DNA from: Dictyobacter vulcani
Lineage (GTDB): Bacteria; Chloroflexota; Ktedonobacteria; Ktedonobacterales; Ktedonobacteraceae
Reading direction: 5' to 3'
DNA: 64,000 nucleotides
Assembly (NCBI RefSeq): GCF_008974265.1
Contig: NZ_BKZW01000001.1
Location: 3,658,001 to 3,722,000, forward strand
In this document: positions 63,714 to 64,000 of the stretch, in pieces
How positions within the stretch are numbered: the first letter of the stretch is position 1
How the letters are laid out: every line of letters begins with the position of its first letter
Program-made: the position numbers and the translations under genes
Notes under the pieces: model-generated
Told to the model about the DNA's origin: nothing
Databases searched by the model: none
Seen by the model: the letters and a program-made list of their open reading frames with translations, nothing else

Positions 63714-64000
63714 CCGTTACGAGGGGAATGGCAGAGGAGCAAAAATGGTGGAAAAGTGAGACCCAAGAGGGTGCAACGAGCTGGAGGGCAACTTCGGCGG
63801 AACACGAGCTCGTTGCGCATCCCGCGTGGTCACGGCTCGTTTTGGCAAAAGTCGGGGGCAGTGGCGCTAGTCCCGGTGCCCAGGTCGTCGGAGCGTCCGG
63901 CAGCAAGCCGGGACCATTGGGCGGTCGGGCGACCGTCCAGCAGCATCACGCCTTCCCGTTGCGGCCAGCCCTGGGGCGAGTCCTCCCAGAACTCCTGCCG
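63714..64000. other. GC-rich right edge, both strands open
   Basis: GC content rises sharply here. On the minus strand a frame open from base 64000 to TGA 63830 gives 56 residues (REGVMLLDGRPTAQWSR within it), like the C-terminus of a gene entering from the right. On the plus strand ATG 63728 is also open to the edge. I cannot decide between them without the flanking sequence. Confidence 0.3.

Overview
The window looks like accessory DNA from a soil-type Ktedonobacteria-like Chloroflexota. This is inferred from several features seen together: XRE regulators fused to TPR repeats, a PknB-like kinase with C-terminal membrane helices, a very large secreted RHS protein with a HINT toxin tip, a family of closely related tyrosine integrases, frequent TTG/GTG starts behind AAAGGAG-type ribosome sites, and mid GC content. 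No marker gene fixes the species.

Bases 1-10300 form a defence-like block. There is a two-gene uncharacterised unit on the minus strand (352-2039), then a complete type I restriction-modification operon hsdM-hsdS-hsdR with a trailing YgjP/M48-like metallopeptidase (2324-8487). A convergent 511-aa protein with a PD-(D/E)XK-like motif follows (8736-10271). Bases 10800-13900 hold an XRE-TPR regulator divergent from a radical SAM/SPASM enzyme whose last ~100 residues carry 14 cysteines, all in Cys-x-Pro. A small CxxC protein and a terminator follow.

Bases 14000-22400 hold PHP, cupin and YdcF-like genes, then a second XRE-TPR regulator split by one base. Divergent from it is a second radical SAM locus: two tandem paralogous small proteins (one ending in CFWC), a radical SAM gene whose CxxxCxxC lies before its first usable ATG and behind an in-frame TAG, and a DEDD exonuclease-like protein. 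A Nudix hydrolase and a Ser/Thr kinase complete this part. Bases 22940-30484 are a three-gene pPIWI-RE island (REase, DinG-type helicase, pPIWI-RE), all translationally coupled.

Bases 30600-44150 are recombination-rich. They hold an orphan HINT-AHH toxin cassette, a decayed integrase, an IS1182-type remnant and a ~2,440-residue RHS toxin gene (one frameshift). Downstream lies an immunity-like gene whose second half resembles the toxin tip, then a 3' half of tRNA-Arg beside an intact integrase. Bases 44300-57400 hold an ECF sigma factor with a SnoaL-like tail, several truncated or frameshifted small enzymes, a DUF6398 protein, a Uma2 nuclease, a PIN/HTH toxin-antitoxin pair, an IS630 fragment, a three-repeat unknown protein, an ADP-ribosylglycohydrolase and an alpha/beta hydrolase. 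A second integrase, nearly identical in places to the first but broken by an amber codon, and its excisionase lie at 57438-58841. The right end carries a DUF1579-like protein, a third type of tyrosine recombinase, and a MerR regulator next to an SDR oxidoreductase.

The most interesting parts are the radical SAM enzyme with the 14x CxP tail, the tandem-paralog/radical SAM/exonuclease locus, the pPIWI-RE island, and the toxin-tip/immunity chimera. Several genes differ from intact form by a single base in a short homopolymer, so sequencing error must be excluded before they are called true pseudogenes.
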